Positions 52,401 to 61,414 of a DNA stretch of 64,000 nt are shown one piece after another; position 1 is the first letter of the stretch; each line of letters begins with the position of its first letter. The notes beneath the pieces were generated by a model that was given only the letters and a program-made list of their open reading frames with translations, made no database searches and had not been told where the DNA came from. This DNA is from JABDKJ01 sp964609215. Its GTDB lineage: Bacteria; Bacteroidota; Bacteroidia; Flavobacteriales_D; JABDKJ01. The position numbers and the translations under genes are program-made. The DNA lies in NCBI GenBank assembly GCA_964609215.1, contig CAZSQZ010000013.1, forward strand, positions 35,524-99,523. Direction: 5' to 3'.

Positions 52401-54476
52401 ATGAGGAGTCTAATCAAATATTTATTTGTTCTGTGTGTTTGTTTTCCTTTTTTGTCAATGGCACAAGAAGACTCTACTTGGGTTAAACCTCAGTTCGGAG
52501 CTGGTATAGGCACCTTCACATTTATCGGTGATGTCGGATCTAATAATGATGGTTTTGGTTTCACAGTAAGTGATTTTGCATACAGAGCAAGAATTACGCA
52601 TCCTATCTATGACTTTTTGGACGCTTCTCTTCACTTTACATTAGGAAGACTAACTGGAAATGAAAGAACTTTAGAAAGAAATCTAAATTTTCAATCTGAG
52701 ATTAGAGGAGGCGGTTTAAACCTCGCTTATAATTTCAATCATTTTCTCAGACCTGATAGAACTGTAAGCCCTTATGTTTCTATTGGAATTGAATCTTTTG
52801 AGTTTCTTTCAAAAACAGATTTGTTTGATGCCAATGGTTTTATGTATCACTACTGGAGTGATGGAACAATTAGAAATATTGAGGAAGGCTCTCCTATGGC
52901 TGGATCCTCAATACTATTGAACAGAGATTATATATATGAATCTGATCTAAGGGAACTTGATTTGGACGGTTTTGGAAGATACAATGAAAGATCTTTTGCT
53001 ATTCCAATAGGTGTTGGTGCAAAAGCAAAATTATCAGACAAGGCTCAATTTACTATTGGGACAGAATTGCATTTAACAGGAACAGATCTTATTGATAATT
53101 TGTCAAAAGATGGCGAAGGCGTTAGACAAGGAAATAGTGGAAACGATAAGTTCCTATTTACATGGTTTAGCCTTAATTACAATTTCGATTTTAGTAAAGT
53201 TGAAAGACCAGAAGAAGCAGAAGACTTTGAACATTTATTAGCAGAACATGATAACATAGATTCTGATAAGGATGGAGTAAGCGATTGGATAGATCAATGC
53301 CCAAATACCGAACCTGGAGTTAGAGTAAATGAAAATGGCTGTCCTTTGGATAAAGACAGGGATGGTGTTCCAGATTACAAAGATGAAGAACCAAACACAG
53401 TCAAAGGTTCTGTGGTGGATGAGTTTGGTGTTGCAGTAAATGATGATTATTTTCTGAATGCGTATATGACATATATTGATTCAGGAAAAACCGGAAGTGT
53501 TCAAAGATCTTCGGTTACTTCTTTAGATAACCCTAATGCAAGGCGTAGAGCTAGAACTGAAAATACGGATAGAGAATACTATGTGCAGATAGGAACGGAT
53601 ATTGAAGAATTAGATGTAGATCTTATAGATCAGATTTTGAGTATTCCAGATGTGAGAACAAAAATAGTTGGTGATTCTACGCTTTATGTGGTTGGGCGTT
53701 ATGACAATCTTCCTGCTGCAGTAAAAAGAAAATTAAAACTTGAAGAAGAGGGCTATGAAGGTTCTGTTTTTGCAGAAAATAATGGTGATATAATAGATGT
53801 TTCTGAAGCCGCAGGTCTCATTGAAAATGAAATAAAGGAAATAGAAACAGAACGTGAAATTCCAGACTTTGACGATATTGTAGAAAGCAGTAATGATCTA
53901 ACTTGGCGTGTTCAAATTGGCGCATTTCAATTTCCATTATCCCAGAATATTTTTGCGGATATAAAAGATTTGATAGTACTACCAGGCGAGGATGGATTAA
54001 CGCGTTATATGTCCGGTTCTTTTAGCTCAATGGAATCTGCCGCTGATAGGAAAATAGATCTTTTATTAAAAGGATTTGATGGAGCGTTTCTAACTGTATT
54101 TAAAGGAGGCGAAAGAATTTCTATAGAAGAAGCTACTACAGGAGTAAAGCCAAGTTCTTTTGAAAAGGAATTGGAGTCAAATGATATAAATGAATCTTTT
54201 GATAAAGAAAAAACATTCTATAGAGTTCAATTAGCTAACTATTCAGAATCTATCCCTACCGAGACTTTGAATACCTTAATGACCATGGAAAATTTCGATA
54301 AATTATCCGTTGGCTCTGACAGCTATTACGTTGCCGGTAAGTTTAAAACCAAAACAGAAGCAGAAGAGTATTTAAAGGAAATAGACACTTCTATTTTTCC
54401 AAATGCCAAGGTTATTGGAGAGTTCAATGGTAAAATAATTAGCGCAAGCGAGGCTGACCAAATCTTACAAGAATAA
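52401..54476 (+). CDS. Outer-membrane beta-barrel protein with TSP3 and three SPOR-like repeats
   Basis: 691 residues with signal peptide (ending PFLSMAQ). Residues 25-275 alternate as a beta-barrel (FGAGIGTFTFIGDVGSN, LNLAYNFNHFLRPDRTV, FLFTWFSLNYNFDF). A Ca-binding type 3 repeat follows (SDKDGVSDWIDQCPNTEPG, about 287-325). Then three SPOR-like units start at REYYVQIG (about 390), TWRVQIGAFQ (about 499) and FYRVQLANYS (about 606), each ending in GxxI(D/S)xxEA. This resembles OmpA-type proteins with SPOR in place of the OmpA domain; a barrel tethered to peptidoglycan is the likely role. Confidence 0.78.
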   Translation: MRSLIKYLFVLCVCFPFLSMAQEDSTWVKPQFGAGIGTFTFIGDVGSNNDGFGFTVSDFAYRARITHPIYDFLDASLHFTLGRLTGNERTLERNLNFQSEIRGGGLNLAYNFNHFLRPDRTVSPYVSIGIESFEFLSKTDLFDANGFMYHYWSDGTIRNIEEGSPMAGSSILLNRDYIYESDLRELDLDGFGRYNERSFAIPIGVGAKAKLSDKAQFTIGTELHLTGTDLIDNLSKDGEGVRQGNSGNDKFLFTWFSLNYNFDFSKVERPEEAEDFEHLLAEHDNIDSDKDGVSDWIDQCPNTEPGVRVNENGCPLDKDRDGVPDYKDEEPNTVKGSVVDEFGVAVNDDYFLNAYMTYIDSGKTGSVQRSSVTSLDNPNARRRARTENTDREYYVQIGTDIEELDVDLIDQILSIPDVRTKIVGDSTLYVVGRYDNLPAAVKRKLKLEEEGYEGSVFAENNGDIIDVSEAAGLIENEIKEIETEREIPDFDDIVESSNDLTWRVQIGAFQFPLSQNIFADIKDLIVLPGEDGLTRYMSGSFSSMESAADRKIDLLLKGFDGAFLTVFKGGERISIEEATTGVKPSSFEKELESNDINESFDKEKTFYRVQLANYSESIPTETLNTLMTMENFDKLSVGSDSYYVAGKFKTKTEAEEYLKEIDTSIFPNAKVIGEFNGKIISASEADQILQE

Positions 54477-54523
54477 GCTAATGTGCTGACAAGCAGCATA
54501 TTTTTCTGTATTTTCACCTATAA

Positions 54524-55474
54524 TTGAACTACATCAGGGGACTTAAGTACATATTGCTTGCTGCTTTGTTTCTATTCTCTACTCAACTATTTTCTCAGGA
54601 ATATCCTAAGATTTATAAGAAAATGAGAAAGGGAAAAAAAGGTGGAACTTTGGCCAAATTAAAGCTTCATGACCAACAGAATAAACATGAAAACAGTGGA
54701 GAAAAATATGCTGTTGCCCTGAAATACGACTATCGCCTAACAGAGTCTCAATTTCGTTTTGAGGAACTTAGAAATCAAAATAAATTAAGCAACAAAGCAA
54801 AGTTTGAATATGCAGGGTTACTCATCAAAACAAGAAATTATCAAAAGGCTAATGATATTCTTCAAGAATTAATTAGTGCAGGCTATGCAAATGAAAGAGT
54901 AAATCAAATGGCTTACATATCTCAAAAACTGGAAAATGAGAAATGTATTGAATATAAATCTGGAACGGAAACACAAAGCTCTTACTGTTACACTTTTGAT
55001 GCGCTAATGTCTGTAAATCCAGTACAACCCAACATTGTTTATACCTGGGATTTTGATTCAAGAGATTTACTAGAAGGTACAAAGGTGGATTACTGTTTTG
55101 ATGTATCTGGAACGCATCTTATTAAGTTGGGAAGCTACGATAAGGATAAAGGTATTGTTAATGCCGATACCACTTTTACTATCAGTATTCTTCCTCCATT
55201 GGATTTTAATTCTATGAAGGAAAACAACATAATAAACAAGGCTATAAGTTTCAATTATAAAGAAGAGCTTATAGGCAATCAGAAGATTCTGTGGCATTTT
55301 GGAAACGGGATATTTAAAACGGGAAAATCAGTCAGCTATTTTTTCAATAGGCCAGGAAACTATTTTATTGAGTTTTTTATCATTGAAAGTGACCTGGCAC
55401 AATCTTCGCTTAAATGCAACAGCTGCCAGCTATTTATTAATCAAAATAAAGCCGAGCAAAAGGAGAACAGGTGA
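54524..55474 (+). CDS. Secreted TPR/PKD-containing protein
   Basis: 316 residues starting at TTG 54524, which alone preserves the signal peptide (NYIRGLKYILLAALFLF, ending TQLFSQ). The first part resembles helical repeats (YAGLLIKTRNYQKANDILQE). The second half holds a PKD-like domain (PNIVYTWDFDSRDLLEGTKV, DVSGTHLIKLGSYDK) and a second similar unit (ILWHFGNGIFKTGKSVSYFF). Its last codons overlap the next GTG start (GTGA), so the next gene is coupled. Confidence 0.7.
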   Translation: MNYIRGLKYILLAALFLFSTQLFSQEYPKIYKKMRKGKKGGTLAKLKLHDQQNKHENSGEKYAVALKYDYRLTESQFRFEELRNQNKLSNKAKFEYAGLLIKTRNYQKANDILQELISAGYANERVNQMAYISQKLENEKCIEYKSGTETQSSYCYTFDALMSVNPVQPNIVYTWDFDSRDLLEGTKVDYCFDVSGTHLIKLGSYDKDKGIVNADTTFTISILPPLDFNSMKENNIINKAISFNYKEELIGNQKILWHFGNGIFKTGKSVSYFFNRPGNYFIEFFIIESDLAQSSLKCNSCQLFINQNKAEQKENR

Positions 55475-56430
55475 AAAATTTCATTGTACATATTCTATGC
55501 ATGTTCCCGATATTAATATTGGGGCAAGCCATTCCTTCAGATAGTGAGAATATTGAAAATCTAATTACATTTAGTAAGGATGCTCCTTCGCAGTGGGGTG
55601 ATGATGACAATGTTCAGACCTTTTTCGCCTTTATTCCCTTCGATTATAATGAACCTTTTTACATCCGCATTTTTGATCCAAATGTGGGAGGATTTTTGGA
55701 TGCAGCCTACGGAGACAAAGTATTTGATAGTAGCACACAATTTTCCATTTATGGAGGAGAAGGAGCACATAGCGACCCAGACGCTCAAGGAATAGACCCA
55801 GTTGGAAATTATAAAAGTGGAACGCTATTAGATTACAAGGTATTTAGTGATGAGAAAAAGTACGATATGCAATGGGTTACTTTTGGTCCATTTAATCCTA
55901 TAGAGGGCGAATACGATAAAAGCCTAAATGGGTATATATTTAAAATAATTGCAGAAGGTCTGGAAGGTAATGACGGCAACTTGTACTCCTACTATTTAAG
56001 CCGACATGATAATTTAAACAAACCTATTGATGGAGCAAACGCATTCACTTATGAATATACATTCCGCTTAAAAAGCAAGGGAAATATAGCCCATGTCTAT
56101 CCATTCATAGATGAAAATGTAATTGCCATAAAACAATTCAACTTTGATTTGGATGCAGATGGAGACATCAAACTCTATTCGGTAAGCAAAAACGGAGAAG
56201 ATGCCAAAGTCTCAGGCGATAACTCATGGGATTCTAGCTCTCATACCGTTACTGAAGAAGAAAAATTTAAGTGTGTCGATTTACAGATTCTCAGAAAAGT
56301 AAATACTAAAAATGATGTTTCTCTTTATGTCTTAAATCAGTATGATGAAGCCATTCGTTTCTTCTCTTCTCCGCTCGGATCCCATAAATATGTTTACCAG
56401 TTTTCTGTCACCCCTAAGGAAAAAGAGTGA
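55471..56430 (+). CDS. Exported protein of unknown family, middle gene of the SpoIIE operon
   Basis: 319 residues from GTG 55471, signal peptide KNFIVHILCMFPILILGQ. The mature part begins with ENIENLITFSKDAPSQWGDD and contains YIRIFDPNVGGFLDAAYGD, WVTFGPFNPIEGEY and NIAHVYPFIDENVI, with no domain I recognise; it appears beta-rich, about two sandwich units. Its stop overlaps the start of the propeller-SpoIIE gene (GTGA). As a periplasmic or surface protein it may be a ligand-binding partner of that sensor, which is inference. Confidence 0.65.
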   Translation: MKNFIVHILCMFPILILGQAIPSDSENIENLITFSKDAPSQWGDDDNVQTFFAFIPFDYNEPFYIRIFDPNVGGFLDAAYGDKVFDSSTQFSIYGGEGAHSDPDAQGIDPVGNYKSGTLLDYKVFSDEKKYDMQWVTFGPFNPIEGEYDKSLNGYIFKIIAEGLEGNDGNLYSYYLSRHDNLNKPIDGANAFTYEYTFRLKSKGNIAHVYPFIDENVIAIKQFNFDLDADGDIKLYSVSKNGEDAKVSGDNSWDSSSHTVTEEEKFKCVDLQILRKVNTKNDVSLYVLNQYDEAIRFFSSPLGSHKYVYQFSVTPKEKE

Positions 56431-59400
56431 AACCAATAAACTGCTTCATTTTATTTCTCTTTGTCGCTTTTGAACATTTCGGACAAGTAAATCAGTTCAT
56501 TCCATACTCCCATGACCAAGGTCTTCAGTCTAGGTTTATCTATGACATTTGTCAAGATGATAAAGGGAACATTTTACTAGCAACAGAAAATGGGTTGATC
56601 AATTATAATGGATATCAATTCAATGAAATATTAGTCAAGGAACAAAAAGAAAGATCCTTTTTTAATAGCTTCTTGCTAGATAGTCAAAACAATATTTGGA
56701 TTGGGAATAATAGAGGACAAGTATGGAAAAGAGATAGTAAAGGGACCATCAAAAAAATTGAAATCCCTGAATCGTTTAACTCCGCTATCATCAATTTCTA
56801 TGAAGATTATGATGGTGAAATTTGGATTTCAAGTAAAACCAATGGTATCATAAAACTCAGTCCTACCGGAGCACAAAATCATTACCCATTCAATTCCGAA
56901 ATAAGAATCCTCAATTCCTTCCAAGGTATCAGTAGAAAATCTTTTTTGATAGGGTCAAATGAAGGCCTTTATCTGTACAGAGAAAACCTGAACAAGAGTC
57001 TGGATTTGGTCAAGAAGATTGCGCTTATTCCTCAAACCAAGATTACGTTTATCGGAAAGGAAAATGATTATTTCTGGGTTGGAACAATAGATGAAGGTCT
57101 TTACAAAATTGCTTTAAAGAAGCAAGATGAATTGGAGTTTGAGCTTTTTACCTCCTACCCTGAATTGAATAAGTATTCAATAAAATCCGCGATCAGCAGT
57201 AAAAATGAGGTGCTTTGGGTAAGCAGCACCGGAGATGGTCTCCTAAGAATAAAAGATAATGAGTTGGTTCATTTTCAAGAATCAGACGGTTTGAGTAGCG
57301 AGAGTTTAAGCCAACTATTCAAAGACAAAGAAGAAAATATATGGATTGGAACTCTGGGAAAAGGCCTTATGCGCAAGTACAATTCACCTTTTAAACCTTA
57401 CTCTATTAATGGAATTGAAGAACAAGAAATAGCAGACATTATCGACTACAATCAAGAGAAATTTCTGGCTGGTTCCGAGGGACTTTATAAATCAAATGGT
57501 TTAACTGAATTGGTAGGAGCCAATTCTCTGGCTCAATGGCAAGGCAAACTATTTGTTTCCACTCGCAAAAACGGGATTTACCTTTTTAACGGAAAAGGTT
57601 TTAGTCTTTTTGAAAATTCCGTCTTCCAACAAAACAAGATTAATCAGATTTTGATTAAGGAAAACCAACTCTATGTTGCAACCAGCACGCAAGGCTTAAT
57701 TGTGATGAATTTATTGGATCGGAGCTATGAGCAATTCAATACCACAAATGGACTAACGCACAATGAAGTAAATAGCTGTTATGTAGATTCAAAAGAACGT
57801 ATTTGGTTGGCAATGAGTGGCGGTGTGCTTAATGCAATAGAGAAAGGCGAAATAAAAATATTTGGCAATGAACAAGGTTTACATGCCTTTGATTTCTCTG
57901 AAATAGATGAAGATGAAAATGGGGTCATTTGGATAAGCTCAAATGGCGGAGGCTTATACTCTTACTCGAATAATATATTTAAAAACTATAGTCGTTCAGA
58001 AGGACTGCACACCAACTATCTTACCTCTCTTTGTACAGATAAAAAAGGAAATATCTGGTGTGCAGGTAGAGACGGGATTTCTCGTTATTCATTAGACTCA
58101 GAAAAATTCTACAGCTACAATAGTAAAACCAATATTTACAACTTCTCTATTAGCCAAAAAGGACTGAAATCCATGGGAGATAGTTTAGTAATTCTAGGTA
58201 ATAAGGGCGTTTTTCTTCATGATAGGGACAATGACATACAAAACACATCCTCAAATAAGCTCTCATTTACTCAAGTACTAATAAATGACTCTCTGTTTCA
58301 ATTCGATAAGAAAATTGAGCTAGCGAATGGTAAATACAGCCTAGCTGCTAAATTCCAGAAGATTTCCTTCACCAATCAACAAGAAATTCAATACCGCTTT
58401 TATTTAGATGGACAAGAAGATTCATACGGACCTGCATTCAATGATCCAAGTTGCTACTACCCTGGCCTACTTTCAGGAGATCAGAAACTGAAAATAATAA
58501 GTTCAGATGGAAATGGAAATTGGGACGAGGAACCTTTGGTACTGGAGCTATCCATTGATATTCCCATTTATCAAAAACCGTATTTTATTCTTTTATGCAT
58601 CCTGGGTTTGATAGGAATCTTTACATCCTACATTTTATACAAAGAGAAGAGAAACAAAAACATTCAGAACTACTTGAATACGGAATTGGATAATAGAACG
58701 GCTGAAGTTCGATCGCAAAAAGAAGAGCTTGCAGAAAAAAACAAGGAAATTGAAGACAGTATCATTTATGCTGAGCGCATTCAAAAATCCATGCTTCCCA
58801 ACTCAAAATTACTAACTGAGAACACCAAAGATCACTTTATACTATTTAAGCCCAGAGATATTGTCAGTGGAGATTTTTATTGGTTTACAGAAACCAAGGA
58901 GCACTTTATTTTTGCGGGAGCAGATTGCACAGGGCATGGTGTTCCCGGTTCTATGATGAGTATGATTTGTATTTCAGAACTCAATAAAACCATTCAAATT
59001 CATAAGGAAGTTAACCCAGCCGAAATTCTTAAAAGAGTTGATCATGGAGTAAAAATTGCCCTTCACCAAAATACAGATATGCAGGCCAATGATGGTATGG
59101 ATATAGGTTTATGTGTTTTGGAAAAAAAGGCAAAACGCATTCTATTCTCAGGAGCAGGCAGGCCATGCTATTTCATTCAAAACGATGAACTCCATGTAAT
59201 TAAAGGTTCTCGAAATCATATTGGTGGCGCACAAGAAGAAGAAAAAAGTTTTGAGGTACACGAAATTGATGTAAGTAACAAAACCAAAATCTATCTCAGT
59301 TCGGATGGTTTTGTGGATCAGTTTGGTGGCCCAAAAGGAAAGAAATACATGCGTAAGCAATTTAGAGAAATGCTTTCGTCTGAGCATACAAAAAGTATGA

Positions 59401-59495
59401 GCGATCAAAGAGATGCACTAAACCAATCTTTCCAAAATTGGAAAGGCAATCTTGAACAAGTAGATGATGTCTTAGTAATGGGCCTGGAGTTCTAA
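56427..59495 (+). CDS. Two-component-type propeller sensor with SpoIIE (PP2C) phosphatase output
   Basis: 1022 residues from GTG 56427, with a signal sequence (about 1-20). The periplasmic part (about 20-620) has many Reg_prop repeats (NGLINYNGYQFNEI, NIWIGNNRGQVWKRD, LWVSSTGDGLLRIKD) forming one or two seven-bladed propellers, then a Y_Y_Y domain (about 630-710). A single membrane helix (YFILLCILGLIGIFTSYILY, about 715) and a coiled coil lead to a SpoIIE phosphatase (about 790-1020: KPRDIVSGDFYWF, GADCTGHGVPGSMMS, NDGMDIGLCVL, LSSDGFVDQFGG). The Asp residues fit the metal site. It probably senses an outside ligand and dephosphorylates a Ser/Thr target such as an anti-sigma-factor antagonist. 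Confidence 0.88.
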   Translation: MKPINCFILFLFVAFEHFGQVNQFIPYSHDQGLQSRFIYDICQDDKGNILLATENGLINYNGYQFNEILVKEQKERSFFNSFLLDSQNNIWIGNNRGQVWKRDSKGTIKKIEIPESFNSAIINFYEDYDGEIWISSKTNGIIKLSPTGAQNHYPFNSEIRILNSFQGISRKSFLIGSNEGLYLYRENLNKSLDLVKKIALIPQTKITFIGKENDYFWVGTIDEGLYKIALKKQDELEFELFTSYPELNKYSIKSAISSKNEVLWVSSTGDGLLRIKDNELVHFQESDGLSSESLSQLFKDKEENIWIGTLGKGLMRKYNSPFKPYSINGIEEQEIADIIDYNQEKFLAGSEGLYKSNGLTELVGANSLAQWQGKLFVSTRKNGIYLFNGKGFSLFENSVFQQNKINQILIKENQLYVATSTQGLIVMNLLDRSYEQFNTTNGLTHNEVNSCYVDSKERIWLAMSGGVLNAIEKGEIKIFGNEQGLHAFDFSEIDEDENGVIWISSNGGGLYSYSNNIFKNYSRSEGLHTNYLTSLCTDKKGNIWCAGRDGISRYSLDSEKFYSYNSKTNIYNFSISQKGLKSMGDSLVILGNKGVFLHDRDNDIQNTSSNKLSFTQVLINDSLFQFDKKIELANGKYSLAAKFQKISFTNQQEIQYRFYLDGQEDSYGPAFNDPSCYYPGLLSGDQKLKIISSDGNGNWDEEPLVLELSIDIPIYQKPYFILLCILGLIGIFTSYILYKEKRNKNIQNYLNTELDNRTAEVRSQKEELAEKNKEIEDSIIYAERIQKSMLPNSKLLTENTKDHFILFKPRDIVSGDFYWFTETKEHFIFAGADCTGHGVPGSMMSMICISELNKTIQIHKEVNPAEILKRVDHGVKIALHQNTDMQANDGMDIGLCVLEKKAKRILFSGAGRPCYFIQNDELHVIKGSRNHIGGAQEEEKSFEVHEIDVSNKTKIYLSSDGFVDQFGGPKGKKYMRKQFREMLSSEHTKSMSDQRDALNQSFQNWKGNLEQVDDVLVMGLEF

Positions 59496-59497
59496 GC

Positions 59498-61165
59498 CTA
59501 TTTCGTGAGAACCAATTTTCGGTTGAAGCTTCTGTTCCCCTCTAAGCTTACCTGCACCACATAAATACCTTCGGCTTCATTTTCTAAATTCAATCGAATT
59601 GGTAATGTATTCGGCACAAAATTGCGAATGACTTTTCCTTGAGAATCAAAAACTTTGAGTCCATCAACCTTAAAATCTTCGTTGAGAATTTCAATTACAA
59701 AATCACCATTGCCCGGATTTGGGAATACAGAAAAAACACGCTGTGCTTCAATCTCTTGCACACTTACATTTCCGCAAGGGTTTGTACTTCCATCAAAAGT
59801 AATTGAGCCCAAGTCTATAGGGTCTAACCATTCACTTAATTTCTCAGAAGCCGGATTAGGATTACTGATAAAATGTCTTTGCATCTTACCAAACAAATCT
59901 GGATCATCCGGACCATTTGGAGGGCTTACTCCTTCGCAAAAAGAAGCACCACCAGTTAATGTTCCCATAACATGATGATCTGCGTTAAAAATAGCAGAAC
60001 CAGATGAACCACCTTCCGTTACTCCCCAGTTTGTTTGTGTCTCTACCCAAAATACTCTCCAATGTGTATTCGTAGTTCCCCAACCAGAGCTTTGAGGTGT
60101 GCTAGAGAAAGTGCTTATTTTCTTTGAATCTGCATTTGGGTGATGTATACAAACTCCACCTCCACTAGATGCTGATGAACTCCTTGTCCATCCAGCCCAA
60201 AAAGGATTATAACTTTCTGGAATGTCTTCTTGCAATTCTAAAAGCATGAAATCAGAACCACTGGTTCCTCCCCCATCATTACTATCCGCTCTCAAATCAC
60301 AACCTGTAATGCAAAAACCAGCTGGAGCATTTCCGCTTCCACATCCTGGAGTCTGAAATCTGAAATAGAATTTATACAAGTCATAATCAGCAGTTGAAGA
60401 CTGTGTTCCATTTAAAGCACAGTGCAATGCCGTTAGAATGTATGGCTTACAATCTAAAGCTGTGTTATTCATTAAAGTACCCGTACACCAAAACATGTTT
60501 CCATTTATTCTGGTTCTAACACGCACCGTTGCATTTATTTCATTTGCCCATTCCTCACCTTCGGGACAAGCAACATCTACTTCACAATGCTGAGAACCGC
60601 CAAGCGAAGAACGCAAATCTCTATAAGAGTAGGCTAAATCCATTATGGTCATACTTCCCAAACCAGCAACCTCAGCTGGCTCATAGTATTCTAAAATTGC
60701 AGTTTCTCCATAAATGGCATCCGTAGCAAAACGATTTCTTGGTTTGTTATTTACACTAGTAAAAGCACCTAAGACCTGTTCCTGATTTTCACTGTAAACA
60801 AAAAGTTTAGATCCAATGGGTAAATAAAAATCCTCAAAAAACAGTTCCAAAGAAACGGCTTCAGGAGAATTTATAGCACACTGCCACACACGATCTCCAT
60901 TCTCTATAGTTGTCCATTTACCGGAATTCTCCAAATTATGACCAACAGGAACAATTACCGCATCCCTGGGTGGATATTTAAAAGCATCTCTATCAATATC
61001 ATCTGCTATTTCTTCGCTGACATCAGGTTTTTCAACACTAATAACGGGAATAGAAGCCTTTAAGGATTCCATCTCAAAAGCCAATGGAAGACCTTCCTGA
61101 CTAATTTGTCCGAAGATAGAAGTCGTAAACAAGGCAATAATAACAAGAGATAAAACTTTTTTCAT
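59498..61165 (-). CDS. Secreted lysyl-endopeptidase-like serine protease with T9SS sorting domain
   Basis: 555 residues; signal peptide (ending TTSIFGQ), a propeptide of about 170 residues, then a trypsin-fold domain (about 190-460). The catalytic triad is visible: His in ILTALHCAL, Asp in SGSDFMLLEL, Ser in EGGSSGSAIFN. Many Cys suggest disulphides, as in Achromobacter lysyl endopeptidase. The end (FPNPGNGDFVIEILN, EGIYVVQVSLEGN) is a T9SS type A domain. Its stop is 2 bases from the convergent SpoIIE gene stop. Confidence 0.9.
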   Translation of the reverse strand: MKKVLSLVIIALFTTSIFGQISQEGLPLAFEMESLKASIPVISVEKPDVSEEIADDIDRDAFKYPPRDAVIVPVGHNLENSGKWTTIENGDRVWQCAINSPEAVSLELFFEDFYLPIGSKLFVYSENQEQVLGAFTSVNNKPRNRFATDAIYGETAILEYYEPAEVAGLGSMTIMDLAYSYRDLRSSLGGSQHCEVDVACPEGEEWANEINATVRVRTRINGNMFWCTGTLMNNTALDCKPYILTALHCALNGTQSSTADYDLYKFYFRFQTPGCGSGNAPAGFCITGCDLRADSNDGGGTSGSDFMLLELQEDIPESYNPFWAGWTRSSSASSGGGVCIHHPNADSKKISTFSSTPQSSGWGTTNTHWRVFWVETQTNWGVTEGGSSGSAIFNADHHVMGTLTGGASFCEGVSPPNGPDDPDLFGKMQRHFISNPNPASEKLSEWLDPIDLGSITFDGSTNPCGNVSVQEIEAQRVFSVFPNPGNGDFVIEILNEDFKVDGLKVFDSQGKVIRNFVPNTLPIRLNLENEAEGIYVVQVSLEGNRSFNRKLVLTK

Positions 61166-61414
61166 GTATATAAATTCTTTGTTCTAAATTACGTTGTTTT
61201 TTTTGAATAGTTGTGTCGAGCTCATTCAATCTTGACAACATATTGCAAAGCAGAAAGGGTAATGAACTTTTCTTTAGACCAATTGTAAAATGTTTAGAGA
61301 TATTTGTACGTTCTATCGAAACTATGAACTAAGGCATTTCGTTTATGAAAATACCTTAAATGATGGCTGAGGCATGGATTTTGCCTCTATTCACTAAATA
61401 CTTAAAATAATTTG

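Noticed and set aside
61283..61306. Possible promoter for the S41 protease (TTG ... GATATTTG)
   Set aside because: The spacer is only 13 bases, too short for the Bacteroidota consensus.
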